Shown here piece by piece: positions 48,831 to 60,978 of a DNA stretch of 64,000 nucleotides; within the stretch, counting starts at the first letter, position 1, and every line of letters starts with the position of its first letter. The stretch is taken from the NCBI GenBank assembly GCA_011033025.1, contig WFMF01000016.1, positions 868,001-932,000 on the forward strand, in the 5' to 3' direction. Origin of the DNA: Beroe forskalii (lineage: Eukaryota > Ctenophora > Nuda > Beroida > Beroidae). Below the pieces are notes generated by a model. That model ran no database searches and was not told the DNA's origin. It saw nothing but the letters and a program-made list of their open reading frames with translations. A program made the position numbers and the translations under genes.

Positions 48831-50235
48831 ATGAGCGGCGAAAACATGCCTGTACGGCATCTCAATGCAATTGTGGTCTTATTTATAATTTTTATTGTAT
48901 TAATTTTATTTATTTATTTCGGCACATGCCAGCCCCACCGTGGGATTTCAAACAAACAAACAAAGTGCTCAATCAGCACGTGGTTCAACTAGAGATATGC
49001 TTCCTTAGGACTGTGAGTGTTGTGTTAATCGTGTGTACCTACTGATCAATAGCATAGACCGTTTTTGTATCTTATAAATGGGAGGGGGGTTGGAAGATGA
49101 AGCAATATGAAAGTAGAGTTTCAGTGTATGCCTCATGAAAAAGGTAGAGCCTAGAGGGGTATTGGTAACTGGTTGTTGCTAGTATAATCCAGATGTATAT
49201 CGTATATGTATCTATTGTTTCTCTATTATATTATGTATATATTGTTTCTCTATATTGCATACTGCAAACTGCAAATTTCTTATTAGCAATAGTTGGTTCC
49301 AATCATAAATTGTTCGCTGAGATAACAGAGTCTCATAATCAGTCATCATAAAGTTTATCATCTTGTGAAGTTCAACAGGAAAAATGGTAACACCAAGATT
49401 GTATATTGTGTTGATCCCATGAACAGTGTCACCAACTTCCTATTATACGCTGATTCCATCGATTGGGAATTTATGCTCGTAGCCATGAGCAGCAAGCAGC
49501 AGTCAGCTTCTCATGTTGTTCTGATGTTCTTCCTTTAGTCGCACCAACTATCTGAAAATTAATCTTGAATCAAACTTAAATTTCTGACAAAGCAAGTTTA
49601 TAGATTTGAAATCATCAAGGAAGCGTTTGTCCAGCATTGCAAGATTTATATATCACACTTTCAATAGAGCAAACAAAACTAATGAAGAGAGAAGTTTCTC
49701 ACCAATATTTTAATGTTTCGCCCATGCAGAGTTTTTTCTTAGGGAGGGGGTGAAACAACAGAGAGCTTTCAGAGAACTTCATGACTTCAATTTCAAGAGG
49801 ATATTGCAAGGTGGGACAGGTAACCTTCTGAAACGTTACAAGAATTTACAAGTGTAAAGACTTGTACAGGATTTAAGTAAAAATTCATCCAAGATCATAT
49901 TCAGAATTCTCTCCACACTAAGTCACCCTTAGAGAACCCTTATTTGGATCATGAACATAATCAGGTAAAATGGTAGTTCAGGAACATGGATGAATTTAGC
50001 CCCCAATAGCCCCCATTAGCCCCTCATGGGGGCTACGTGAGGGGCTAATAAGAGGCTAGTGAGGGGCTAATAAGGGGCTAATAAGGGGCTAGTGAGGGGC
50101 CAATAAGGGGCTAGTGAGGGGCTAATAATGAATATAATTAAATATATTATTTTTATGTCTTAAGTTGGTGGCCTCGTTAACAGTCCTAGTGATTGACTGA
50201 GTGCTTTCCTTCAGCACAGTCAAGAAGCTTCTTCA
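48831..50235. repeat. Large interspersed repeat, copy 3, right part
   Basis: From 49270 to 50235 near-identical to 35560-36530, including the exon candidate and the left arm of the GGGGCTA foldback. Between 48831 and 49270 sequence is unique, with a (CAAA)n-tailed piece (48895-48963) that may be a retroposon end. Confidence 0.75.
49703..49827 (-). CDS. Exon candidate inside large repeat copy 3
   Basis: Counterpart of 35997-36121 with acceptor, donor and frame intact (KVTCPTLQYPLEIEVMKFSE, then FHPLPKKKLCMG). Few differences, none disrupting the frame. Confidence 0.35.
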
Positions 50236-52935
50236 TATAAATGTTAATTTAAGATTCTCTTCCGTTATCCCCATTTCCCATAGAGATCCAATAGAGTACA
50301 ACCACTTCCTTTGCAATAAATGAATGGAATAACAGTAGAATAACAGAATCCAATCCAGAACTGAAGAACCCCGAACTCATGATCCACATCACCGCACTCA
50401 GCTCACAGCATTCCTTCCTCTGTAGTCCTCTCCGCCTCCGCACTGAGCGCTCCACACACCGCACCTCCTATCGCCGCTCCTCTTCTCTACTCCTCAGCTC
50501 CTTAAGTACTCTCTTGACATTTGGGCGTCCTCTCCCGTGACTTCCATATTCTCTAGTGTTAAAACTCTATCTCGTAATGTCCCTCTCTTTAACTCCGCTA
50601 CTCCTCTCACCTGACTCTTAGCTCATCCATTTCACTCGCTTATTTTGACCTCTTATCTCTGTGACTCTGTACTGATCATTAAACCAAACCTGTTTAACGA
50701 CACAATACCCTGGTTAAAACTCAGTCTCACAATTCTCTCATTCTCAAACTCTTATCTCTACAAATCATATTACAAGTTAAAACTATACTCTCTAGCTGCT
50801 ACTCAGTTGTAGGCACGTACTCAGCCTCACGACCTATGAAGTAGCACTTCCAATTCATTCTCTAAAAGTACCAAATATCACACATCAACACATCACCCTC
50901 CAAAATTTTGATAGTTTATTATGATGCTATTGCAGCATAAAAAACTTTCATTCAAAAGATTAACTCTTACTCCCCAGGTTCTGATGATTCGGGCACCATA
51001 CCGTTAAATCAGAACATTGGTGAGATTCCCTGGAACGGAGCTTCGTTGCTGCTCCCGAGGCCGTAGTCTGTAGATTAGCTTGCTAATACTACAGCGATGG
51101 TGCGTTAAGACTAAGAAGCAACAAGTAGGATGCCAACTTTCTTATGCTCTTGTAGTATAAGAACAACGTGCAACCTAACAGACTAGCGCTGTATCAGCCA
51201 TTAGTCTTTCCTCTTACAGTCCATAGTTCTTTGTGCTATTTGCCGGATGAGAACTAAAAAATCCTCCAGATCTACCAGTGAGGTCCCAATCTGTCACACT
51301 AAAATCAAGTGATATTGGGGAATTTTGTCCAGCAGTTTGAAGTAGGGCTTCTTTGCCCTGCGGAAGCTCTGCCAAAATTTAAATTTCACCACTCAAAAAA
51401 CATAAATTTATTTGAATTAAATATATAATTCATACATGTGTTTATGTAAATTGATATTAGAATTATCTCACAAAACAAATAAACGTAGAAGCACACCTTT
51501 ACAAGGTAATAATAACAAAAGACGACGATACCCCAATTGATTTCAAGACAATAATGGAAGAGCAGGAGGGTCTGACATTTAGATAATCTACCACTTAAAA
51601 TGAAATCCGTACCACTTCTTAAATTATCTACCGAAGTCAACCCAGCTCATGCCTTCAAAACTTCAATATATGACTTTTTGACCGACCCATGGCAATGTGG
51701 ACAGGGAGAGTAAATCTATTTTTTCTGTGCTTTGGACAAATATAGTTGACTCAAAACTGGTGTGTAGCAGTAAAAGGCGGCTTGTCTGGCTAACACCGGA
51801 CCCCATTGCTCAGTGAAGTTCACCAAGCCAATGTCACTGAAATGCTGTTCCCAATAAAGCCGAGCGCAGTGGAGGTACCAGTGGCAACTTGCCGTCGCTA
51901 TAATCACATTATCATGCTAAAGAGAGCAAGTGTAATTAATTGACAATAATTGAATCATTATGATGAATATTCTTTTTGCAATAACAATATAATGTACCTA
52001 TCATTTCATGAAGAAACATCTCGGTGTGGTTGAGGGGAGCACTTTTAACCAATCATTTGGTCAGTTAAAAAGGCCACCCCAAAGGAAATAACAATGATAT
52101 ATTCAAAAATAATCATCAACAATACAACAGTGAATACCCAAGACTTTAGTTAAAATGATAATAATAGTAAAGCACACATTTAACATTTATTGGTCACTTA
52201 TTAACCAAAATCAATCAATTAAACAAAATTTCTATTAGACAAAATTTGTAACATCAAGAAACTTAAAGCTTAAGATGGACATATTTTCAAATATAAAGCT
52301 TAGCTGCAGATTAGTGACATACCAACGTCAGGTTACTTTGTCGTGACAATTCAAGGTCTAACAGAAATAATTAAACTTCGAATTAAAACGTCCCTTCAAA
52401 TCAGTAGTTACATTTATGATTTACTCACGACAGTAAATCGCAGGCTAGTTAAATCACTCGGTATCATGAATAGCAAACCGCATGTCAGTACATTAACATT
52501 AAGCAAGGATCTTAGGTTTAGGGAAAATTGTTTGATCCTTGTGCAGTGATGAACAATGAAGTCTGTTAAGCCAAGTAACCAAATAATGCCGTATGTTCAG
52601 TTAAGTCTACTTTAGATATAACTTACATTAACAACAAATGCTATTGAACCTGTTTCTTTGGTAGTAAAATGGGACAATCAAACTTTAAGACAATCAATTT
52701 CTCTTAAAAACTACAGTTTCATTTGTTGTGTTGTAAGGTGTTACAGTCCAAACAAATTTCAAGGCTTGGCGAACGAGAACTGAGATCAACAAAGATTACT
52801 TAAAATAACTATTCAGTACATAAGACCAACGAAAATACGAGTATACGTGGGAAATCTTCGGTGGTAAGCTGGATATGATTGATATTAGAGACGAGGTCCT
52901 TCCTTAATTCCTCGTCGATATTGCTGACACATAAC
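50236..52935. other. Mostly non-coding; weak exon-like pieces
   Basis: No recognised gene. A plus-strand piece at 50978-51024 (acceptor CTCCCCAG, donor ATTG|GTGAGA) reads SDDSGTIPLNQNI. A minus-strand frame at 51716-51907 reads DIGLVNFTEQWGPVLARQAA. Both are unsupported by family or partner exons. Confidence 0.3.
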
Positions 52936-53009
52936 TCATTCGTTGCTGCTTGCATCCAGGTGTATCTTGGCAAGAATAGTGCTGGTCTTAGCGATTCTGT
53001 CTAGCTCAT
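52936..53009 (-). CDS. Terminal exon of a split gene with phase-1 exons
   Basis: Acceptor TATCTTTCAG, then two bases completing a codon, then ELDRIAKTSTILAKIHLDAS, SNE and a stop. Joins in frame to 53462-53557 (PDELDRI). See 60862-60954 for the whole chain. Confidence 0.5.
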
Positions 53010-53461
53010 CTGAAAGATAGGGTGATTTCGATAACCATCAGGCATCATTGAGTTATAGTTAGTTTTAATTAAATTGGTAAAACTTTGATATGTGAAAGGC
53101 CCCCGGAAGCCTCTAAAACCAAAATAAAATTCACTTGTAGCTATTGAAGAAGTCTGCAAGTTGCAGCAAAATCACTAGAAACCTGCTTAATTGTCAAATC
53201 TGTGACCGCTTGGTTCACGAAACACTTTCACCATCAAAAGAAAATTACTTGGTTTCAAATTACCCGAATAAATTCCTATTAAGCTAGAAAATTGGGTGGT
53301 ATGAATGCTGAAACATTAGTCGGCCGAAGAACTGGGCTCAGCCTAATCTATAATGATGATATATCGCTTTTATTGAAGTCGTATTATGAGATTGCAGAAA
53401 GGCCAATCTCAAGATGATGCATTTTGTACAATGTACATGGTTCAAAATTGTTTTTGCTAAC

Positions 53462-53557
53462 CTGGGTAGATGGCAGCCATCAACTGAGCTATACTCTTCC
53501 CCCAAACGTCCCATTTGTCCTCGTGGATGAGCTTGTTTGCGCCTATCGCAACTTGGC
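53462..53557 (-). CDS. Phase-1 exon of the same split gene
   Basis: Acceptor GGTTTATCAG, donor CCAG|GTTAGC. It reads QVAIGANKLIHEDKWDVWGK, SIAQLMAAIYP. 96 bp, symmetric phase 1-1, clearly protein-like. The family is not recognised. Confidence 0.55.
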
Positions 53558-54749
53558 CTGATAAACCAATATTGAATCAATTCTCTGTTTCAGTACATAC
53601 CATTAAATATTCGGCGCATGACCGCATAGTTGTACTATTGCTGTGGTGGCACGAGCTGAAGCCAAGATCTATGTTTATTCATCGGGTATTTAATTTCGGG
53701 GGTCAAATGTCGCAGCGATCGTCGAACTGCGACGTTTGAACCCCCGCTTCCCTCTTTAGATTTACAGTACAGTAGTAGGAGTTGTAATGTCGGGGAATGA
53801 AGTGTCGGGGGTTCAAGTGTCCCTTTACCTACATGATACAATAACTCGCAATTCAGATGAAATGGCGATGGGATAAGTTTGTATGCGAGTGCAAGTGGTA
53901 AAATAAGTTTATTGAGTTTACAAACAATTACCCTCACTATTTGTCTAAAATCTTAATGTTAAACCAATTCAAACTACGATGATCATAGTTCATAGGTTTA
54001 GCCCAAAAAGGTTATAAAAAAAGTAATTTTACACTTCATCAATCTGCATTCGTGATTCATGATGTAACAGTATTACAACCCACACAGTAAATTTTTCATC
54101 ATTTTAAGTCAACAGTTCACCCTCTGAACTCCCTACACTGCAGAGGCCAAAGAATGAGCATATAGGATGCCGAATGGGCAGAGCTGTTGCTCATATCATG
54201 TTGGTTAATCTATACCTTTATTCAAAGAACTAACTTGATGTGAAAACTTTGTTTTCTAACATTTGTGTGATAGAGTGCTTTAACTCTTTAATTATATTTA
54301 ACTAAGTGTGTTCAATTTTTATCAATACAATTGTCTACTCACCGATTATGGGGTTCGCAGATACTGCCTGGTTGACCATAACCTCTGAAGTCCTTTTCAG
54401 TCCCTCAGCATGACAACCTCTTCTTCCTGAAGGGATGTTGTTAATATATTCTATCTAGTTTTGGGACAAATGAGGCCGAGAAAAAACAGGGCTTAAAGTG
54501 AATTAGGACTGGAACAAGTGAGACAGAGAAAAAGGGGGACTAAAAAAGTGAGCAGTCTGGAGGGAGTATGCGACTTTTCATCCCCCGACCTTTAACCACA
54601 CTAAGGATCAAGTGCGACCATTAACCCCCCCCCGGTCGTTTTATCCCCCATTGGCATAGAAATGGAAAGTTTTTTAAAGTTCAACCACAATTCACACGAA
54701 TTAAATATGATTATAAGCCTATAAGCAATTCCAATTCCACGAAGAAGCT

Positions 54750-55042
54750 TCAGGGAGAGTGTACTCTGAGACCTGCTTCTAGATCCGTTCGTTCGCCTTC
54801 TTCTCGTCGGTAGAGTGAGCGAAGGATCTCTGGATCTCGTAGATGGTAGCTGCTGTGTGTGTCTGCTGCTTCTCCAAGGACTCCAGGGAGTTTCCAGATT
54901 GAGGGGTGCTGATAGCTGATGAGGCTGTTGAAGGAGTGATATAATGCTGTGCGGTAGTCCTGGTGGATCCCCTGAGCATGTCTGTCGTAGACATTCCACG
55001 AGATGAAACGTAGGAGCCATCCACTATTCCACTGTCTAGCCA
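54750..55042 (-). pseudogene. MULE-like transposase C-terminal fragment
   Basis: After an acceptor-like ACTTTCAG the frame reads ARQWNSGWLLRFISWNVYDR, HAQGIHQDYRTALYHSFNSL, ISYQHPSIWKLPGVLGEAAD and stops at 54750. The spacing W(N)VYDR ... RT ... HSFN ... HPSIWK resembles the end of MULE-type transposases found in FLYWCH-associated animal elements (WNV-x-(D/E)R ... RTNN-x-x-E-x-(W/F)H ... HP-x-IW-x-(F/L)I). The asparagine and EGWH residues expected are changed, so it is a decayed or domesticated remnant. No upstream catalytic part was found. Confidence 0.45.
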
Positions 55043-55249
55043 CTGAAAGTCCAAGTTAATTCGAAGTAGAGGACTGTGGAGGATGAGGAGCTCGTCAAGA
55101 AGGAAGGAGGTAGACAGGGACTCGTAGACCAGCAGTCAGCACCAAATCCGAGAGCTAAGCACGCAGGGGTGATGCGACTTTTTACCCCCCGACTTTTTAT
55201 AAAGAGCAGCAACCTTCTTCACCCGCACCTTACAGTCCAGGTCAGAGGT

Positions 55250-57965
55250 AGGTGTACCTACGGCGGACCATAGCTGAACAAGCATAAGCGGACCTATAGC
55301 GGGCCTTACGACATGCAATCAGATGCTAAGGATGATTAGCTAGATATTTTTTTCTCAATAAACTGCTTTTTCAGCAACACCGACTCATCTTCGGCGGACT
55401 TCAGCCGAACAAGCTAGGCGGACCTTCGGTGGACCTAACGACATGCAATCAGGTGCTAAGGGTGGTGAGCTAGCTAATCTATCCTAAAAAAACTGTTTCT
55501 GGAGGAGCGCCGACTCATCTTCGGCGGACCTACGGCGGACCTTAGCCGAGCAAGCATAAGCGGACCTTCGGCGGACCTAACGACATGCAATCAGATGCTA
55601 AGGGTAATTTGCCGACTAGTTTATTCTATTAAATGAACTGTATCTGGAGGAACATCAACTCATCTTCGGCGGACATAAGGCGGACCTACGGCGGACCTTA
55701 GTTGAACAATCATAAGCGGACCTACAGCGGACCTGACGGCATGCAATCAGATGCTAAGGGTAATTTGCCGACTAGTTTATTCTATTAAATGAACTGTATC
55801 TAGTTTATTCTATTTAATGAACTGTATATGGAGGAACATCAACCCATCTTCGGCGGACCTAAGGCGGACCTACGGCGGACCTAAGCTGGAACAAACATAA
55901 GCACACCTACAGCGGACCTAACGACATGCAATCAGGTGCTAAGGGTGGTGAGCTAGCTAATCTATCCTAAATAAACTGTTTCTGGAGGAGCGCCGACTCA
56001 TCTTCGGCGGACCTAAGGCGGACCTTAGTTGAACAAGCATAAGCGGACCTACAGCGGACCTGACGGCATGCAATCAGATGCTAAGGGTAATTTGCCGACT
56101 AGTTTATTCTATTAAATGAACTGTATCTGGAGGAACATCAACTCATCTTCGGCGGACATAAGGCGGACCTTAGCTGAACAAGCATAAGCGGACCTACAGC
56201 GGACCTGACGGCATGCAATCAGATGCTAAGGGTAATTTGCCGACTAGTTTATTCTATTAAATGAACTGTATCTGGAGGAACATCAACCCATCTTCGGCGG
56301 ACATAAGGCGGACCTTAGCTGAACAAGCATAAGCGGACCTACAGCGGACCTGACGGCATGCAATCAGATGCTTAGGGTGATTAGCCAGCTAGTTTATCCT
56401 AAAGAAACTGATTCTGGTGGAGGAGCGCCGACTCATCTCCGGCGGACATAAGGCGGACCTACGGCGGACCTTAGCTCAACAAGCATAAGCAGACCTACAG
56501 CGGACCTGACGGCATGCAATCAGATGCTAAGGGTAATTCGCCGACTAGTTTATTCTATTAAATGAACTGTATCTGGAGGAACATCAACCCATCTTCGGCG
56601 GACCTAAGGCGGACCTACGGCGGATCTTACCTGGAACAAGCATAAGCGGACCTACAGCGGACCTGACGGCATGCAATCAGATGCTAAGGGCGATTAGCCA
56701 GATAGTTTATCCTAAAGAAGCTGATTCTGGTGGAGGAACATCAACCCATCTTCGGCGGACCTAAGGCGGACCTACGGCGGACCTAAGCTGGAACAAACAT
56801 AAGCACACCTACAGCGGACCTAACGACATGCAATCAGGTGCTAAGGGTAGTGAGCTAGCTAATCTATTCTAAATAAACTGTTTCTGGAGGAACACCGACT
56901 CATCTTCGGCGGACCTAAGGCGGACCTACGGCGGACTTTTGTTGAACAAGCATAAGCGGACCTACAGCGGACCTAACGGCATGCAATCAGATGCTTAGGG
57001 TGATTAGCCAGATAGTTTATCCTAAAGAAACTGATTCTGGTGGAGGAGCGCCGACTCATCTTCGGCGGACCTTCGGCGGACCTACGGCGGACCTTTGTTG
57101 AACAAGCATAAGCAGACCTACAGCGGACCTGACGGCATGCAATCAGATGCTAAGGGTATTTTGCCGACTAGTTTATTCTATTAAATGAACTGTATCTGGA
57201 GGAACATCAACTCATCTTCGGCGGACATAAGGCGGACCTTAGCTGAACAAGCATAAGCGGACCTACAGCGGACCTGACGGCATGCAATCAGATGCTAAGG
57301 GTAATTTGCCGACTAGTTTATTCTATTAAATGAACTGTATCTAGTTTATTCTATTTAATGAACTGTATATGGAGGAACATCAACCCATCTTCGGCGGACC
57401 TAAGGCGGACCTACGGCGGACCTAAGCTGGAACAAACATAAGCACACCTACAGCGGACCTAACGACATGCAATCAGGTGCTAAGGGTGGTGAGCTAGCTA
57501 ATCTATCCTAAATAAACTGTATCTGGAGGAGCGCCGACTCATCTTCGGCGGACCTAAGGCGGACCTTAGCTGAACAAGCATAAGCGGACCTACAGCGGAC
57601 CTGACGGCATGCAATCAGATGCTAAGGGTGATTAGCCAGATAGTTTATCCTAAAGAAACTGATTCTGGTGGAGGAGCGCCGACTCATCTTCGGCGGACCT
57701 AAGGCGGACCTACGGCGGACCTTTGTTGAACAAGCATAAGCAGACCTACAGCGGACCTAACGACATGCAATTAGATGCTAAGGGTATTTTGCCGACTAGT
57801 TTATTCAATTAAATGAACTGTATCTGGAGGAACATCAACTCATCTTCGGCGGACATAAGGCGGACCTTAGCTGAACAAGCATAAGCGGACCTACAGCGGA
57901 CCTGACGGCATGCAATCAGATGCTAAGGGTAATTTGCCAACTAGTTTATTATAAATAAACTGTTT
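55250..57965. repeat. About 145-bp GCGGACC satellite, long array
   Basis: Some 18 units with ACTCATCTTCGGCGGACC, AACAAGCATAAGCGGACCTA, GGCATGCAATCAGATGCTAAG and AAATGAACTGTATCTGGAGG. Several higher-order variants recur in the same order (for example the CTAGTTTATTCTATTTAATG insertion at 55800 and 57340), pointing to multi-unit duplication. Confidence 0.95.
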
Positions 57966-58084
57966 TTGAGATCAAATATTAATAAATCAAATATTAATTT
58001 AAACCTAATTTAAATCTAAATTTTCACATGGTATTAAATTGAAAATTTAAAACTGAATCAAACTAAATCGAACTGAAGAATAAA

Positions 58085-59035
58085 TTATGAAGGGAGGAGC
58101 TTCCCAGCTTTTCGTAGCTCATCACTTCTGCTCTTGAAGGGGGAGGTTGCCAGCTTCTCCTTGCACGCTGCGCTGAGCTTCTTCTTCCGCTTCTCCAGAC
58201 TCAACTGCTGCTGGCACGCGTCCTCATCTGTGAGAAGAAGTTCTACCAGATGTTTCACCTGGTAGAATGAGGACTTCGCAGTGCCGCAACTCCGAAGTGC
58301 CTCCTTCATCGGCTCACCAGAAACGTATCTCTCCCGCACATTGTTGTACAGCTCAACATCGTCATCAAAGGATGTAGCGAGCCTGTGTCTCCTTTTCTTA
58401 GACGGTTGTTCATCTTCAGCATCAGGAGCGAGCATGGGGTCTGACGTGGAGGCTGGAGGCGTAGGGGATGGTTGGAGTGGGAGGGGTAGATCAGGGATGA
58501 CATCATCGACCAGTCGGAGGGGAGGAGGGGAAGGTAGAGGGGGAGTAGCGCCAGGGTCCGCCAGCAGAGTGAATGGGTCCAGTTCTTCCCGCAGAAGCTT
58601 AAGGATCCTCTGTTCCTCATCTTCTGGTGGAATTCCGGCATCTCCAAGGACTTTCTTCTGCTGCTCCAAATGAAGGGAACAGAGGGTTGTCTTAGTGAAG
58701 GCGCACAGCTCACCATCCTCAAGCCACCTCCTCTTCGAGGAAAACTTGCAGTCTGGACATCTCGATAGAGAAGGCAGGGGTGCAGGAGGGGTGAAGACGT
58801 CAGGGTTGTGAGTAGATGAGGTAGGATGAAGGTCTTCTACAGGGTCGGGGAAAGGGCAGGAGATGAGGGATCGTTCTGTCTGAACAGCTTTCTCCGTGAA
58901 AGGATTGTCCACGGTTTGCTGGATTGCGTTGGTTTGCTGTTCCACTGTTATCCTCGCTGGTATCATCGTAGTAGTAGTGTTGGTATTGTAGGTAAGACTC
59001 AAATGAAACGATGGTGTTGAGAGCTGTGCATGCAT
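58085..59035 (-). CDS. Single-exon protein with CCDC106-like helix-turn-helix region
   Basis: Intronless frame of 316 codons. Residues 93-122 have C-x2-C ... C ... C-x2-H (CPDCKFSSKRRW ... CAFTKTTLCSLH), a possible zinc site. Residues 165-205 are Pro-rich. KKRRHR at 213-218 is a likely nuclear signal. Residues 223-268 (FDDDVELYNNVRERYVSGEP, MKEALRSCGTAKSSFYQVKH) resemble the conserved C-terminal helix-turn-helix of CCDC106-type proteins, many of which derive from repeats in fish and invertebrates. The C-terminus is a Lys-rich helix. A TATATAA box overlaps the first ATG (59035-59041), so initiation at Met24 (58966) is more likely, giving 293 residues. It lies between the long satellite array and one inverted satellite unit, within an intron of the phase-1-exon gene. 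Confidence 0.7.
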   Translation of the reverse strand: MHAQLSTPSFHLSLTYNTNTTTTMIPARITVEQQTNAIQQTVDNPFTEKAVQTERSLISCPFPDPVEDLHPTSSTHNPDVFTPPAPLPSLSRCPDCKFSSKRRWLEDGELCAFTKTTLCSLHLEQQKKVLGDAGIPPEDEEQRILKLLREELDPFTLLADPGATPPLPSPPPLRLVDDVIPDLPLPLQPSPTPPASTSDPMLAPDAEDEQPSKKRRHRLATSFDDDVELYNNVRERYVSGEPMKEALRSCGTAKSSFYQVKHLVELLLTDEDACQQQLSLEKRKKKLSAACKEKLATSPFKSRSDELRKAGKLLPS

Positions 59036-59041
59036 TATATA
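59035..59041 (-). promoter_or_regulatory. TATA box
   Basis: TATATAA on the minus strand, about 70 bp before Met24 of the single-exon gene. Its distance suits a transcript start near 59010 and hence the inner ATG. Confidence 0.4.
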
Positions 59042-59184
59042 CCATGGTGCCAGTTATGTGAGACACCACTTAACAAGCCCCTATGAACCTGACACCTACG
59101 ATGTGACACCACCTGACACTACAACCCAATCATCATATTATGATCGGTGATCCGATGATCAAGATCTTCATACCAGGGGAGCCA

Positions 59185-59285
59185 AGTTATCCTTGTTTTA
59201 CGGAGGTCTGCCTTAGGTCAGCTTATGCTTGTTCAGGTCAAGGTTCGCCTTAGGTCCGCCGAAGATGAGTCGGCGTTTCTTAATG
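59185..59285. repeat. Inverted partial GCGGACC satellite unit
   Basis: Complement of the array unit: GGTCAGCTTATGCTTGTTCA, then GGTCCGCCGAAGATGAGTCG. Together with the array at 55250-57965 it brackets the single-exon gene as an inverted repeat. Confidence 0.8.
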
Positions 59286-59289
59286 AGTA

Positions 59290-60204
59290 GCAGACAAAGA
59301 TGGTTGTGTCAGTGACAGGGAACGACCGAGTACTCGGCTTCGCACAAAATAGACTCTATTTTCAAGGTCGGCCTCGGCAAAATATTGCTTCATTCTGCCG
59401 AGTTTGATACCAAGCTAATTGCCAGAATTTTACGTGTTATTTCAAAACATAGGCTGAATTTTAGGGTCAAACAAGCTAAAATTTTCTCTTGGTTAAAATT
59501 TAACGCAAGAAATTTATCAAATTTAGCCGATTCAATTGGCAAAAGATTCTTCTACAGTAAATAGTTTTACAGAAAATCACGGCAATATAAAATTGAACTC
59601 GATTGAAATCGGCCTCGGCTAAGAACCAATATTCAGTCGTTTAAGCATTCAGAATTCAGTCGTTTAAGCATTCTTTAACTCAAGACATACGATACGACAA
59701 AGAACATGGCAGTTCCAGTGCAACAAACTACAAAGTAGCTGCTGCAGTGATAACGTTCAAATTTGCCTGTTGTGAAATAAAAATTGTAATGTATTGACAT
59801 AGCGGCAGTTGCTAAGTTGAAACTGCCACGTTCATTTTCCTTTCATTGGAGGTTTTGACTTTTTGAGCCTTCGAGATAAAGAATGCTTACAAGCTGCAAA
59901 CAAACACAACTACATGATGTGCTTAGTTGGGTACATAGTATGTTGGATAATATGTTATAGTAGTATGGTATAGTAGTATTGATATGGAAGTATTGATACT
60001 CATTTTTTTGAATGATAAAAAACATCGATCAATTTGAAAATTACTATTTTTCACTTCTCTGAGTGTCCCAAACATCAAAAGAACTAAATAGGGACAATTG
60101 GAACAGTGACATTCTCCCATATACAATGAATAGTTGGCAACCTGTAAAGTCGCCTAAGGATACATGAATACTTTATAAATATGGGAGCCCACTACCAAGA
60201 TACT
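59290..60204. other. No gene recognised
   Basis: AT-rich intron sequence of the phase-1-exon gene. Contains a direct repeat of ATTCAGTCGTTTAAGCATTC at 59631-59672. Confidence 0.5.
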
Positions 60205-60212
60205 CTACTCAC

Positions 60213-60299
60213 TTAGATTGGAGTCTAATATCCTCCTTTGTTTCCGCACGTGGTCAGCTCTCATCGCAGGTGTCGCATGTACAACTGCACTCGATTGAA
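60213..60299 (-). CDS. Phase-1 exon of the split gene
   Basis: Acceptor ACTATTTCAG, donor CTAA|GTGAGT. It reads QSSAVVHATPAMRADHVRKQ, RRILDSNL. 87 bp, phase 1-1. If the donor is skipped the frame ends four codons later (SE stop), so an alternative terminal exon is possible. Confidence 0.5.
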
Positions 60300-60608
60300 C
60301 TGAAATAGTGTATATATGAACAATCAATATTATGATGACTTATAATCAATACAAACGCAATTTACATGACTTTGCCGGGCAAGTAATACTGGTGTGTGCT
60401 CACTGCCCATAGGTCGAAAGCAACAAGTACATCATGGAGTCAATCTTCATCAGGGGCTCCAAGAAAATTTTCTTTGTACCTGTCCTTACGACCTACTTCT
60501 CGACCTGTTTCTTTCAGCACATATGGGCTTGGTACATTTTTAACACATATCATAATCTATAACTCAACTATTTATGACAATTATATTGCTAAATATTTAT
60601 TAACCTTC

Positions 60609-60978
60609 GATCCCAGTCCCCCTTAATTTTTTCATTCCCGCCTCCTGTTCCCGTCCACAAGAATCATTGAAATTGGGGCACCCCCACCTACCTTATTCAG
60701 CCCAAAATCTTTATCCCCCCTTTTCTTATGGGCGGAGGAAGCTATGGAATAGCTTCCTTAAAATGCAAAGCTGCCAGCCAGGGAGCCGGGAACGCTTATT
60801 TGGCAATGGTCTTTTGATGACTACGAAGATCGCAAGTCCCGGACTATAATAAATATTTTACCTTCGACATGGGGAGGGGTGGGTGCAGCTGCTGCAGCGC
60901 GTTCAGCTGGTGTCACATTCTGCATCGTGCGTTGGGCTCTCTGCATTGCTCGGTCTGTGAAAGTAAATATTACAAATT
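60609..60978. repeat. 370-bp duplicated segment, copy A (uninterrupted)
   Basis: GATCCCAGTCCCCC ... AAGTAAATATTACAAATT; matches 61651-61987 plus 63429-63469 with few changes. Contains the exon 60862-60954. Confidence 0.9.
60862..60954 (-). CDS. Phase-1 exon of the split gene, intact copy
   Basis: Acceptor ACTTTCACAG, donor GAAG|GTAAAA. It reads RAMQRAQRTMQNVTPAERAA, AAAPTPPHVE. 93 bp, phase 1-1. The chain of exons 63909-63977, this one, 60213-60299, 53462-53557 and 52936-53009 joins in one frame on the minus strand, all symmetric phase 1 and a multiple of three. Predicted helical, Ala/Arg-rich, soluble; no domain recognised. The 5' part lies right of the window. Confidence 0.55.

Noticed and set aside
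58281-58722. Ser/Gly-rich plus-strand and second minus-strand frames
   Set aside because: Shadows of the 316-codon gene.
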